DNA of 64,000 nt from contig JASBVF010000047.1 of assembly GCA_030147525.1 (NCBI GenBank), positions 237,019-301,018 on the forward strand, written 5' to 3'. Below, piece after piece: positions 9,825 through 19,035 of the stretch. The DNA is from Bacteroidota bacterium (lineage in GTDB: Bacteria; Bacteroidota; Bacteroidia; Chitinophagales; Saprospiraceae). The translations under genes were made by a program, and so were the position numbers. The notes under the pieces were generated by a model. The model was not told the origin of the DNA and ran no database searches. It saw nothing but the letters and a program-made list of their open reading frames with translations. Every line of letters starts with the position of its first letter. Position 1 is the first letter of the stretch.

Positions 9825-11537
9825 TCATTTTTTATACTTCACCTCACCCCCCACAAAAGTCATTACCACCTCCGTTTTTAATATTTCGTCATCCGTGCAA
9901 TTGATCAGGTCATTGGTCAACACGACGATATCCGCAACCTTGCCCGGTTTGAGCGAGCCTTTCCACGTTTCTTCGAAACCCGAAAACGCACATGCAAGCG
10001 TGTAACTGTGGATGGCTTGCTCCCGGGTCATTTTTTGCTCCGGGAACAGCTCCATACCCGTATTGCCGGGCTGATGCCGTTTACGGGTTACGCTGGCATA
10101 AAAACTTTCGATCGGCGATACATCCTCCACCGGCACATCGGTGCCGTTCGTGACGATGGCGCCTGCCTGGAGGAGGCTTTGCCAGGGGTAGGCGCCGGTG
10201 CGGGCACGCTCTTCACCCAGGCGTTTCACCACGAAGGGTGCGTCGCTGGTGCAATGGATGGCCTGCATGGACGCAATGACGCCAAGCTCTGCAAAACGGG
10301 GAATATCCTGAGGATCAATGTGTTGGGCATGTTCGCTGCGCCAGCGAAGGTCTTTCAGGTTTTTACCTTCGTCGGCTGTGAGTTCTTCCATCAGGTTTAA
10401 AAGCTCCCGGTTCGCCCGGTCGCCGATGGTGTGGACGCAGAGCTGCATGTCATGGTCACGTGCCAGGGCTGCGATGGTCTTTACCTCTTCGATGGAGGTG
10501 GTGTTTTGACCTGTGAAATCGGGTTTGTCGTTGTAGTCGCTGAGCAGCCAGGCGCCGTAGGAACCAAGCGCTCCGTCAAGTTCAGTTTTAATGGCACGGC
10601 AGGTGAAAAAGCGATTGCCAGCGTCGATGATCGGGAAGCCGCCCAAGTTGCCTTTCATGCGCTCGGAGGAATGCCGCAACATGGCCCAAAGCCGGAGGTT
10701 GAGTTTACCTTCCTCCGCCATTTTCTTGTAACGGGCGATTTCATCATAACTCGATCCGGCATCCTGAAAGGAGGTGACGCCCTGCCTCAGGCACTCCTGC
10801 TGTGCCAGTTCAATGCCTTGGTACCAGCGTTCCAGCTGTGCTTCCGGTGAGAGGGTGGCGAGATATTCCTCATGAACTTTGGCGATAGCCGACATGGCCC
10901 GCTCTTCAAATACGCCGATGGCTTCGCCGGATGGACTGCGAACGATGTGTCCGCCGGAAGGGTCGGGAGTTTCTTTGGAGATACCGGCAGCGTCCATGGC
11001 CGCTTTGTTGGCCATGAGTGCATGGCCGCTGGCGTGCCGGAGCATGACCGGGTTGTCGGGCGATACCTCGCTCAGGTCATCGTGGTAGGGGTAGCCCTGC
11101 ACGTGGCGTTGCAGTGCTTCGTCCCATTTTTCCTGGTGCCAGCCCCGGCCGATGATCCACTCGCCGGGCTTGGCGGTTTTGGCTGCTTCGGCAACGGCCT
11201 GCACGATTTCATTCCAGTTTTTTGATTTTAAAAAATTCAAATCGATCAGGCTGTAGCCCATGCCGGAAAAGTGACCATGGCCTTCGATGAAGCCAGGCAT
11301 GGTGAACTGGCCCTGCAAATCAATGACTTGCGTTTTATCACCTTTTAATTTTTCGATTTCTTCATTGGTTCCTACCTGCAAAATCAGCCCGTCTTTGATG
11401 GCAAGGGCCTGGGCTTGCGGCATTTTTTCATCTACCGTATAAATATTGCCGTTGAGCAGGATGGTATCCGGTGCGGGTTGATTTTGCTGACAGGAGAAGA
11501 ACAGCAGGCTTAGGAAGAGCAAGGTTAGTAGTCGCAT
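9825..11537 (-). CDS. YtcJ-like amidohydrolase (amidohydrolase 3 family), lipoprotein
   Basis: A 570-residue metal-dependent hydrolase. The N-terminus is a lipoprotein signal with a lipobox ending at Cys16 (LLFFSC), so it is membrane-anchored after export. TILLNGNIYTVD opens the composite beta sandwich and IEGHGHFSG gives the metal-binding HxH (H87, H89). Later landmarks are RSEHAQHIDPQD and NGTDVPVEDVSPIESFYASV, typical of the YtcJ group. The substrate in this group is generally unknown; an amide or cyclic amide is likely. Confidence 0.88.
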   Translation of the reverse strand: MRLLTLLFLSLLFFSCQQNQPAPDTILLNGNIYTVDEKMPQAQALAIKDGLILQVGTNEEIEKLKGDKTQVIDLQGQFTMPGFIEGHGHFSGMGYSLIDLNFLKSKNWNEIVQAVAEAAKTAKPGEWIIGRGWHQEKWDEALQRHVQGYPYHDDLSEVSPDNPVMLRHASGHALMANKAAMDAAGISKETPDPSGGHIVRSPSGEAIGVFEERAMSAIAKVHEEYLATLSPEAQLERWYQGIELAQQECLRQGVTSFQDAGSSYDEIARYKKMAEEGKLNLRLWAMLRHSSERMKGNLGGFPIIDAGNRFFTCRAIKTELDGALGSYGAWLLSDYNDKPDFTGQNTTSIEEVKTIAALARDHDMQLCVHTIGDRANRELLNLMEELTADEGKNLKDLRWRSEHAQHIDPQDIPRFAELGVIASMQAIHCTSDAPFVVKRLGEERARTGAYPWQSLLQAGAIVTNGTDVPVEDVSPIESFYASVTRKRHQPGNTGMELFPEQKMTREQAIHSYTLACAFSGFEETWKGSLKPGKVADIVVLTNDLINCTDDEILKTEVVMTFVGGEVKYKK

Positions 11538-11559
11538 GGCGTCATGTTTTGTTTGGTGG

Positions 11560-11567
11560 CAAACCTA
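11560..11567 (-). promoter_or_regulatory. -7 box candidate (TAGGTTTG on minus) for the amidohydrolase gene
   Basis: On the minus strand this reads TAGGTTTG, an exact TAnnTTTG match about 20 bp upstream of the start codon at 11537. No convincing TTTG -33 element is present at 18-20 nt. Confidence 0.35.
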
Positions 11568-11709
11568 ATCATTTGGGTAGAAAATACCTACCTCGACGGC
11601 ACTGGCAACCTAGATTATTCGTCTCTGGCATAATGCTTGCCCTTGTTAGGTTCTATCCTCTGCACTTTCCCTCCAGTTTTAGAAACAAGCATAACAAAAA
11701 CTATTGAAC

Positions 11710-12618
11710 ATGAACCGGATTCTACTCGTGTCCTGCCTTTGCTGGCTTTCAGCTTCCAGCGTGTTTTCTCAGATTTTCATGAAGATTGAACCTTTGCCTG
11801 GCGGCGATTCCTGGGGTGTTTTTTTGAAAGCCTGCAGCGATCTGGAACCTTCCAACAATACGATTACCGGGTCGGGCCAAGTGACCATTCATTTTGACAA
11901 AGGACTAAGTTTCACCAATTTCACTTCACATGCCGGTACCTGGCAGGTGAACGCCACCGTCACCGCACCGAATGAGGCGCCCGGGAAAGTGTACGTTTCG
12001 GTCGGCTTCATCACCGACAATCCCAAAATTATCTATCATCCCGATTATGAAACTTTGCTATTTAGTTTCAAACTCACCGGTGCCGGACAGGCCCAGCCGA
12101 AATTGCTGGAAAACGGGGTGGATCCTTTTGACCAGTTACCTAACTCATTGAATACCAATCCGGGCAACGAACTAAGTGCCATCGATTTTGGCGTCTCGCC
12201 TACAGGATTTTACTACTTCTCCGGTATTTACGGCGACGAACAGGTTGAGTGCGCTCCAACCGTACCCCAGGATACTACAGTATCCAATCCGCAGGATTCA
12301 ACGGTCGTAACACCGCCTGATTCGACCGGACAAACAGGCACAACGACCAATATTTTTGACCTGGAACAATCAGCGTCGATTTTTAAAGTTTCGCCCAACC
12401 CGGCTTATGATTGGGTGTCGGTCATTTTTCTGGAAACTGAAAAGCATGGGGGGCTGATCCGGCTCTGGAGCTCAAACGGTTCTGAGATGGGAACTTTGTC
12501 CCGTGGCCGAAATGAAATACTTCGACTCAATCTGGAAGGGCTTCCCGCAGGTTTATATTTTATTACTTATGAATTGGATGGCAAACTGGTACAGCGGGAA
12601 CGGCTCGTCAAGCAGTGA
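11710..12618 (+). CDS. T9SS-sorted secreted protein of unknown function
   Basis: A 302-residue protein with a signal peptide (RILLVSCLCWLSASSVFSQ). The ATG at 11710 is preferred over an in-frame TTG two codons earlier. The mature part is beta-rich, followed by a Pro/Thr/Asp-rich linker (repeats of PQDT/PQDS/PPDS near 190-215). The C-terminal type IX sorting domain starts at FKVSPNPAYDWVSV and ends with LPAGLYFITYELDGKLVQRE. It is therefore probably exported through the T9SS and left on the surface or released. The N-terminal domain resembles cohesin-type sandwiches only loosely and I do not assign a function. Confidence 0.8.
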   Translation: MNRILLVSCLCWLSASSVFSQIFMKIEPLPGGDSWGVFLKACSDLEPSNNTITGSGQVTIHFDKGLSFTNFTSHAGTWQVNATVTAPNEAPGKVYVSVGFITDNPKIIYHPDYETLLFSFKLTGAGQAQPKLLENGVDPFDQLPNSLNTNPGNELSAIDFGVSPTGFYYFSGIYGDEQVECAPTVPQDTTVSNPQDSTVVTPPDSTGQTGTTTNIFDLEQSASIFKVSPNPAYDWVSVIFLETEKHGGLIRLWSSNGSEMGTLSRGRNEILRLNLEGLPAGLYFITYELDGKLVQRERLVKQ

Positions 12619-12635
12619 TTTTTTTGAAAAAAATA

Positions 12636-12677
12636 CGAAAGGGGCGCCCGGTCAAAGCTGACCGGGCGCCCCTTTCG
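12636..12677 (-). terminator. Strong hairpin terminator between convergent genes
   Basis: A perfect 19-bp stem (CGAAAGGGGCGCCCGGTCA with its complement) has a 4-nt loop. On the minus strand it is followed by TATTTTTTTC, so it terminates the FG-GAP gene; the plus-strand gene ending at 12618 also runs into it. Confidence 0.85.
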
Positions 12678-12691
12678 CATGTAAAATCCAT

Positions 12692-15424
12692 TTACTCGAT
12701 AATTATTTTACGAATAAAAAAACGCTCATCGTTGATAAACCGGATGAAGTAAACGCCAGGAGTCAGGGCCGAAGTTTCAATTTTAATTGATTGATTTTCA
12801 ACTACTTCGTTTGTGAATACATCCCTTCCGGCGACGTCGGAGATGGTCAGCAGCCCCTTCGGCGTGCCGGCGTTTTTTATCAAAACAAAAATTTCCTTGC
12901 CTGCCGGATTTGGGTAGACGAACAGCTCTGAGGTTTGATTTTCAACATGGGCCGGCGTTACGCCTACCGTGATCGCCGCCCTGCCGGATATGCACTCGAA
13001 GCTTTCCTTCTGAATTTTCCAGTCGTAGAAATAGTAGTAGTAGCTATTACCAAAAAACGAGGTCGTCATTTCACCCACATCGCCGATGGGGTAGGGGTAG
13101 CTCACCCCGCCGTTATTCCGGAATAAATTATTCTCCGGGCAACGCAGTGAAAAACCGGAGCCCGCAGGCACTTCAAAGTTTAGTTCAACTTCAGACTGCC
13201 CGTGGCCGAGATCGATCTGTGCCTCCGCCAGTATTTCATCATCTTCATCCACCAGTTGTATCGTGCGCTGACCAGTTGGCGCCTCGTTTGGCACATAAAC
13301 GGTGACGGACAGGAGTGTGAACGGCTCCCAAACATTGAAAAAGGTAAACGCCCCTTGCGTCGGAATACCCCCGCTGCCGCTATTGTCGGGCTTTCCGCCA
13401 GTCTGAATTTCGCCGGGGTAAAAATGATGCGACTCGACAAAGTAGGTTTCGGTCTGACTCAAAGGCGGCGTCTGGAATTCCGGGCCTGAGGCGAGTAAGT
13501 TGCCGCCGGCAGCCTGGTCGTACCACTGCATATTTTCACCGGAGGCAGTCAGCAGCACGGAGTCGTTTTGTGAAATGATAATGTCCGTGACGGTCGGCAT
13601 TGGCGCAGGCAATACCTCAACTTCGATCGGGGCAGAGGTCAGGGTGCCGGCCGAACATTTGGCGTCCACCGACACGGTGTAGTTCCCCGATTGGCTGACG
13701 GTGATGCTCTGGGTTTGCATACCGTTTGACCATTGATAATTTTCGCCTGTGCTGGAAGTCAGCGTAACGGACCCGCCCTGGCAAAAAATCAGCTTGCCGG
13801 AGGCTGCGATTTGCGGCTCCGTGTCCTGAAAATAGCCGACCGTGACGGAGTTCGAGTAGGAAACACAGCCCGCCGAATCAGCGAGGATGGCGCTGAAGTT
13901 TCCCGGTTCGAAAACAGCAATGGACTGAGCGGTGTCGCCATTTGACCAGACATAGCTGAACCCCGCCGGCGCCGTCAAAACAACGGAATCGCCGGGGCAG
14001 ATGGTCGTTTCGCCGGTTACGGTCAGTTCGGTATCCGGGAGCAGGCACGCTGCTTCCGGGATGTTGATGGTTGTGTTAATCGCCGGGTTTTTGACGGTTG
14101 TCAGGGTGCCGGAAGGCCATTTCACGACAACCGAATCGATGGAAGTGGCCTGCCCGATGCCGAAATGAGTGGTCAGCGAACTCATCGGGCTGAAGCTTTG
14201 CCCGGAACGAACCTCCCGGACCTGCATGCCCCAGGCGCCGTAAATTTCCACTCTCGCCCCGATGCCGTTTCGATTGCTTTCGGTGCCGAGTGTGTTGATT
14301 TTCAGCCAGTTGTTGCTGTTTCCGTCGTTGATCCAGAGTTGGTTGCCTTTGATGACGTCGAGGAAGCCGTCGTTGTTGAAATCGCCGATTCCGCCGGGCG
14401 TCACCGGCGCATTTTGTCCGATAAAAGTGAGGTTCCCTTTTCCAAGCAGGAGTACATCGTCCAGCTCGGAAAAAATATCCATGTAGCCGTCGTTGTTGAA
14501 ATCGCCGGAGGCATTTTCCCAGGCGCCGAGGTCAAAAGCATTGATGCCCGAACCTGCGATCACGTTGGTGAAAGTGCCGTCGCCGTTGTTGCGAAGCAGC
14601 CGGTTTTGAAAATCGTGGTTCACAATGAAAGCGTCAAAATCCCCGTCATTGTCAAAGTCTTCGAAGACCGTACTCCACGACTGGGCATTGTCATTCATGC
14701 CGGATTCGGCGCCCACTTCGCTGAAGGTGCCGTCGCCGTTGTTACGGTAGAGAAGGTTGGTCCGGGAAGGGTCACCGGGAGGTGCGCCGCCCAGGCATTT
14801 GGTGATGTAGAGGTCAATGTCTCCGTCGTTGTCGTAGTCAGTCCAGATGGCGGCATAATTTCCGGGTAGGGGCGAAGTCTCGACGAGCGTTTGATCGAGG
14901 CTGAGTTGCCCCGTTCCGTCGTTGCGGAAAGGTTGCGACTGGCCGAGATCATTGCAGACGAAAGCGTCGAGGTGGCCGTCATTGTCGATGTCGGCGAAGG
15001 TGGAACGCTGGCTGAAAATAGGTTCAGGAGCGACCTTTTCAGTGTAGGCAGATCCGTCGGCGTTGGCGAGCAGGAAGGAAACCTTGCTACCTCCTCCGAA
15101 CAGCAGGTCATTGAAACCGTTGTTGTCGAGGTCGCCGGCGCAGATGCTCCAGCTGGGTTGATTTTGAAAACCATAGGGGAAAACCGTTTGCTGAAACGAG
15201 CCGTCGGGCTGCTGAAAATCGATGATTAGCGCCGAACTCGAAACCCGGACGACATCGTCGAGGAAGTCGCCGTTCATGTCCACCGCACAATTGCTGTAAG
15301 CAAAACCGATGACCGGATTGAGCAGGTTGCTCTGGTTGGTGAAAGTTACGGGCTGTTGCGCCAGCAGGGCGCCGGTAAAAAAATGGGCGATGAGTAGCGC
15401 AGCCTGCGCAAGATTTGGTTTCAT
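12692..15424 (-). CDS. FG-GAP/VCBS repeat protein with ASPIC/UnbV domain and T9SS sorting domain
   Basis: A 910-residue secreted protein. After a signal peptide come repeated FG-GAP/VCBS units rich in DxDxDG-type calcium loops (DLDNNGFNDLLF, DIDNDGHLDAFV, DYDNDGDIDLYI, DFNNDGYMDIFS), expected to form a beta-propeller. An ASPIC/UnbV-like segment follows (VREVRSGQSFSPMSS ... VVKWPSG). Two or three Ig-like modules rich in Ser/Thr (TTICPGDSVVLTAP, RLIFCQGGSVTLTS-like) come next, and the C-terminus is a T9SS domain (LFVYPNPAGKEIFV ... PGVYFIRFINDERFF). It lies 42 bp behind the pentaheme cytochrome gene on the same strand and is probably co-transcribed. A surface adhesin or scaffold role is inferred. 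Confidence 0.88.
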   Translation of the reverse strand: MKPNLAQAALLIAHFFTGALLAQQPVTFTNQSNLLNPVIGFAYSNCAVDMNGDFLDDVVRVSSSALIIDFQQPDGSFQQTVFPYGFQNQPSWSICAGDLDNNGFNDLLFGGGSKVSFLLANADGSAYTEKVAPEPIFSQRSTFADIDNDGHLDAFVCNDLGQSQPFRNDGTGQLSLDQTLVETSPLPGNYAAIWTDYDNDGDIDLYITKCLGGAPPGDPSRTNLLYRNNGDGTFSEVGAESGMNDNAQSWSTVFEDFDNDGDFDAFIVNHDFQNRLLRNNGDGTFTNVIAGSGINAFDLGAWENASGDFNNDGYMDIFSELDDVLLLGKGNLTFIGQNAPVTPGGIGDFNNDGFLDVIKGNQLWINDGNSNNWLKINTLGTESNRNGIGARVEIYGAWGMQVREVRSGQSFSPMSSLTTHFGIGQATSIDSVVVKWPSGTLTTVKNPAINTTINIPEAACLLPDTELTVTGETTICPGDSVVLTAPAGFSYVWSNGDTAQSIAVFEPGNFSAILADSAGCVSYSNSVTVGYFQDTEPQIAASGKLIFCQGGSVTLTSSTGENYQWSNGMQTQSITVSQSGNYTVSVDAKCSAGTLTSAPIEVEVLPAPMPTVTDIIISQNDSVLLTASGENMQWYDQAAGGNLLASGPEFQTPPLSQTETYFVESHHFYPGEIQTGGKPDNSGSGGIPTQGAFTFFNVWEPFTLLSVTVYVPNEAPTGQRTIQLVDEDDEILAEAQIDLGHGQSEVELNFEVPAGSGFSLRCPENNLFRNNGGVSYPYPIGDVGEMTTSFFGNSYYYYFYDWKIQKESFECISGRAAITVGVTPAHVENQTSELFVYPNPAGKEIFVLIKNAGTPKGLLTISDVAGRDVFTNEVVENQSIKIETSALTPGVYFIRFINDERFFIRKIIIE

Positions 15425-15466
15425 AAAATGGATTTTGACAACACAGCACCGGGGTAAAGGAAAAAT

Positions 15467-17407
15467 TTACTGCACGACTACTTTTTCCACCTGTACCCGT
15501 CCGTTTTTACCTTCAAATTTTATCAAAAACAATCCTTTCTGAGGCAGCCTCAACTCGTAATTGCCTGATTTTGAGCTTAGAGAATTGAGGAGCTGCCCGT
15601 TTAAGCTGAAAATTTTCACGTCGTGCAGCAGCGATGATTTCACAAAAATCAATCCATCGGAAGAAGGGGTAGGGTAGAGTTGGACGAAATTTTGGAATGG
15701 CTTCCGTTCCTTCGCTGCAACCGGCGGAGCGAAATAATCAGACGTTTCCCGCACCAGCACCGGCGTGCGGTCGGCGGCGTCGAACATGGTGCGGAAGGCA
15801 TCAATTTCGGGGGTGCTTTCCGCAAACATCTCCTGCATCCATTTGGGCGGAGTGCTTTGGTAAAACACTTTGGCGCTCACAAAAACTGCTTCCGAACTGC
15901 TCACCGGCACGTGGTAAAAAATCTGGTCGCTACCGCTGCCCTCCATGCCGTTTTCCCGGTTGAAATCCTCATCCAAAAGTGCCGCTCCTGCGATCAGCGT
16001 CGTGTCGTAGGTTGCATGGTTTTTAGTGAAACCAAGGGGCGGCAGGCGGTTGTCCTTGAGGGCGTGGTCGGCCCGAACGAGGGCGGTGGTAACGTTGCCG
16101 TTTACATCGCCGAGCACGAGTTCGTAGATCTGCACCTGTTCCTCGGAGTTGATGATCTGGTAGTGCGGCTCGTAGGTCAGGTTGTGGCCGGTGACTTCGA
16201 AATTTTCATCTGTTTTACCTGAAATGAAAAGTGTATCCCCTGCCTCGTTTTGCACCAAAAACTCAATGAAAGCCCGGCGGGCCGGATAGCCGGAGGGGAA
16301 TTTGTGCCCGGCCCGGTTCGTCAGTTTCAGTGAAAAGCGAGCGGTGTCGCTCTCACGGCTTTCCAGTTTTAAATTCAGCTCCAGTGTGCGGTTTTGGAGC
16401 ATATTCACGGTCTTGGCGATGACGTCGTCGAACTGACCGGGGGAAGCTTTCAGCCCCAGCGATTCGATGTTGTCCCGCAGCAGTTTCAGCATCGTGACGT
16501 TGCCGCCCACGAATTCGTGGAGATAAAACGGGTTCCTCGGCTCCGTCTGTGCCCCGGTCACGAGATAGACCGGAAACTTGTCGAGGCTGGGCATGTGGCA
16601 GCCCTGGCAGGAGATGGAATCGTTGAAAGCAGAGTTTAGCCACTCGTGGTAGGTGGCCTGTTCTACGAACTTATTCCCGGTGAAATTCCCTTCAAAATCA
16701 AGGGTTTCCGTGATGAGGGTATGACAGCCGGCACACTGCGCTCCTTCGCCGGAGCGTGTGCTGAATTTCGGTTTGTAGCCTGTTTCCGTCAGCATCGGGC
16801 TGACGAGCGGGGTGGGGTAGGGGCCGTAAGCAACTTTGAACGTATCGTATTTTACTTCTCCTGAAAAATGAAGGCCGAGGCTTTCCTGGTTTTGCATGTG
16901 GCAGCCGAGGCAGGAGACGCCGTCCTGGCCCAGTTCATCGCTCATCAGGTCGGCCATGAGGTAATGTGCTGCGCCGAGGTGTTTGGCGTTGAAATGCCCC
17001 ATGGGAGCGTGGCAGGAGGTGCATTTATCTTCAATTTCATTTTTGTGTTGAGGGTAGAGCAACACTTCGTGGCTCACCTTGGCTCGCCAGAATGGGTCAC
17101 GGGCTGAGTTGCCCATCATCGTTGCCCGCCAGTCGTCTACCACGTTTACGTCATTGCCGGAGGCATCCACACTGGCCACGCCGAGGGTGTCGAAGCCGTG
17201 GCATTTCTGACAAACGCCGCTGCCCGCAAAGATGGCATTGTAGCTGATGGGCAGCGAGGTGTCCATGACCATGGTGGCGAACATGGCCATTTCCTGTTCG
17301 GTGTGGAAGCGTTTGATTTCCTCCGCTTTTTCGACGGTGAGGGTTGACAGCAGAAAGGGAAGCGTGAAAAGCGGGATGCAAACGAGTAGCGTACGGTAGT
17401 TTTTCAT
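15467..17407 (-). CDS. Pentaheme c-type cytochrome with T9SS sorting domain
   Basis: A 646-residue exported protein with five CxxCH heme sites: CQKCH (66-70), CTSCH (129-133), CLGCH (166-170), CAGCH (225-229) and CQGCH (267-271). Additional His residues nearby could be distal ligands. After residue 300 the protein is a heme-free beta-rich region. The last 75 residues form a T9SS sorting domain (FVQLYPTPSSDGLIFV ... KGLFLIKFEGKNGRV). This predicts a multiheme cytochrome that leaves through the T9SS and sits on the cell surface. It heads a two-gene unit with the FG-GAP protein. The heme part resembles the cytochrome c554/NrfB-like multiheme superfamily in general form, but I cannot name a specific family. 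Confidence 0.9.
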   Translation of the reverse strand: MKNYRTLLVCIPLFTLPFLLSTLTVEKAEEIKRFHTEQEMAMFATMVMDTSLPISYNAIFAGSGVCQKCHGFDTLGVASVDASGNDVNVVDDWRATMMGNSARDPFWRAKVSHEVLLYPQHKNEIEDKCTSCHAPMGHFNAKHLGAAHYLMADLMSDELGQDGVSCLGCHMQNQESLGLHFSGEVKYDTFKVAYGPYPTPLVSPMLTETGYKPKFSTRSGEGAQCAGCHTLITETLDFEGNFTGNKFVEQATYHEWLNSAFNDSISCQGCHMPSLDKFPVYLVTGAQTEPRNPFYLHEFVGGNVTMLKLLRDNIESLGLKASPGQFDDVIAKTVNMLQNRTLELNLKLESRESDTARFSLKLTNRAGHKFPSGYPARRAFIEFLVQNEAGDTLFISGKTDENFEVTGHNLTYEPHYQIINSEEQVQIYELVLGDVNGNVTTALVRADHALKDNRLPPLGFTKNHATYDTTLIAGAALLDEDFNRENGMEGSGSDQIFYHVPVSSSEAVFVSAKVFYQSTPPKWMQEMFAESTPEIDAFRTMFDAADRTPVLVRETSDYFAPPVAAKERKPFQNFVQLYPTPSSDGLIFVKSSLLHDVKIFSLNGQLLNSLSSKSGNYELRLPQKGLFLIKFEGKNGRVQVEKVVVQ

Positions 17408-17587
17408 GAAAATAACTTTGATACGGGGGTAAAGTTATTCGAAAATCTTGCTGTGTTGGAGAAGGTGGCCAGATTGAAATTGACAGTTGGGTTTCAAAAC
17501 GGGTGTTTTGAGTACCCTTCGTTCGATTCGGAGTTGGTTTGTAACAATTGAATTTTCTGAGCCTGCTCAGGATTGAACATTTTCCTG

Positions 17588-17595
17588 TATTTTTG
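17588..17595 (+). promoter_or_regulatory. -7 box candidate (TATTTTTG) for the small-protein/HNH pair
   Basis: An exact TAnnTTTG match 55 bp before the ATG at 17650. There is no clear TTTG -33 element at normal spacing, so this is tentative. Confidence 0.35.
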
Positions 17596-17649
17596 AAGGC
17601 GTAAACAACATGCTTTGTTGAAGGTTGCGAACAACAAAAAATTAAAATC

Positions 17650-17904
17650 ATGGTTGCTATACAAAATGATATTTATGCTGATTTTGCGGATTTCATCGCT
17701 GGCCTTTCACCTGAAAAGCTATTGACCTATTACGCCCCTGCTAAAATGCAGCGCCGAGTCGAAACGCTTGTAGAAAGAAAAAAACAAGGAACCATTACCG
17801 AGGCAGAAGGGCTGGAACTTGAAAAATATTTTCTCTTCGAACACATTGTAAGGTTGGCTAAGGCAAAAGCATTAAAAATGGTTAGCAATAAAAAAACGGA
17901 ATGA
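17650..17904 (+). CDS. Small helical protein paired with an HNH nuclease
   Basis: An 84-residue soluble, probably all-helical protein with the dense motif QRRVETLVERKKQGTITEAE and a C-terminal EKYFLFEHIVRLAKAKA. No signal peptide or membrane segment. Its last four bases overlap the start of the HNH gene (ATGA), so the two are translationally coupled. The layout (small helical protein then toxin-like nuclease) resembles a toxin-antitoxin or regulated-nuclease pair, but I recognise no named antitoxin fold and the role is inference. Confidence 0.75.
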   Translation: MVAIQNDIYADFADFIAGLSPEKLLTYYAPAKMQRRVETLVERKKQGTITEAEGLELEKYFLFEHIVRLAKAKALKMVSNKKTE

Positions 17905-18311
17905 CACGACAGATTTCCGCAACTCTCCGCCAAAAGGTAGCCGAACGGGCAAATTATTGCTGCGAATATTGCCGGCTGCCGGAAGTATCAGTTTTATTGA
18001 AATTTCAGATTGAACACATTATTAGTCTTCAGCATGGAGGTAAAACAATTTTGTCTAATCTCGCCTATGCCTGCCCTATCTGCAACTCAAAAAAAGGCCC
18101 AAACGTAGGTACTGTTCTGGAAGACGAAGAGACCTTTACTCCTTTTTTTCATCCAAGAAAACACCAGTGGGCAGATCATTTTGAAATTCGTGAAGGGGTG
18201 ATTTTCCCAAGAACGAACGTCGGAGAAGGAACGATCAAAGTCTTGGGATTTAATGACATGGAGCGTGTGCTGGAAAGAATCGATTTGATCAAGGCAGGAC
18301 TTTATCCATAG
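17901..18311 (+). CDS. HNH endonuclease
   Basis: A 136-residue protein with a compact HNH core. A CxxC knuckle (C21, C24) is followed by QIEHIISLQHGG (catalytic-type His39), then LSNLAYACPICNSKKG with Asn53 and a second CxxC (C58, C61) for zinc. The family cuts DNA with a beta-beta-alpha metal finger. The start is fixed by the ATGA overlap with the upstream 84-residue gene. Function may be defence, recombination or a toxin-like activity; nothing nearby decides this. Confidence 0.88.
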   Translation: MTRQISATLRQKVAERANYCCEYCRLPEVSVLLKFQIEHIISLQHGGKTILSNLAYACPICNSKKGPNVGTVLEDEETFTPFFHPRKHQWADHFEIREGVIFPRTNVGEGTIKVLGFNDMERVLERIDLIKAGLYP

Positions 18312-18364
18312 TTAAGTCGAAATTAGCAAAGACTTAGTGGTAGTCAAAAAACTTGAAATGATAT

Positions 18365-18976
18365 ATGAATGGACTTGAGCAGAAAAAGAATTTCAAAAAA
18401 ATAAAAATCCAGATAACTGATGCTGAAATATTGTACGCAATATCAGAAAAAGGTAATTCAAACGAAGTATCGATACCTTTCGAAGAAATTCATAAAACCA
18501 AACTAACTCAACACGTAGCTAAGCAGCCTTGGTTAATTGCGGGCAGTGCATTGATTTTGTCGGCAATGTTATTCTTATTAGTTCCTGAAAAATCAAGTTT
18601 TCAGACTGAAACCAAACTTCTAATGATAATCATGGGGGTTGTATGCTTCTCCATTTACTATTTAACCAAAGAAAAATATTGGAAGTTGCAAGTCGCCTCT
18701 GACAGCTATCTATACATTCACAAAGAAATTCCGAATCACAATACTGTTGATAAATTCATTGACACTTTGTTTCTTTCAAGGGATTCTTATTTGCATAAAG
18801 AATACGGTAATATCAATCCTAATTTGCCTTATGAATCACAATTGAATAATTTCAAATTCCTCAAAAAGTTGAAGGTATGGGATGAAAATGAATTTCAACT
18901 GAAAGTTGAAGAATTGGATAAAACTTTTAACAGGCAAACCCACATAAAAGGATTCAATACAAGCCAGGATAACTAA
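18365..18976 (+). CDS. Hypothetical protein with two membrane helices
   Basis: A 203-residue protein, Lys-rich at the N-terminus. Its first 50 residues look like a small beta domain (IKIQITDAEILYAI ... VSIPFEEIHKTKL), followed by two hydrophobic segments near 57-75 and 85-102 and a polar C-terminus. The layout (cytoplasmic beta domain, membrane hairpin, cytoplasmic tail) resembles bacterial PH-like membrane proteins, but I do not recognise a family. The gene is richer in A/T than its neighbours. It lies 53 bp after the HNH gene and may be part of the same accessory cassette. Confidence 0.65.
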   Translation: MNGLEQKKNFKKIKIQITDAEILYAISEKGNSNEVSIPFEEIHKTKLTQHVAKQPWLIAGSALILSAMLFLLVPEKSSFQTETKLLMIIMGVVCFSIYYLTKEKYWKLQVASDSYLYIHKEIPNHNTVDKFIDTLFLSRDSYLHKEYGNINPNLPYESQLNNFKFLKKLKVWDENEFQLKVEELDKTFNRQTHIKGFNTSQDN

Positions 18977-19035
18977 AGTCATAGACAAAATATACGCTGC
19001 ATCATGTCAGCGATTTATTTTGTAACAGTTTAAAC

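Noticed and set aside
14165..14869. 234-codon plus-strand frame within the FG-GAP gene
   Set aside because: Complement of the DxDxDG repeats gives Val/Ala-rich nonsense; the minus-strand gene explains the region.
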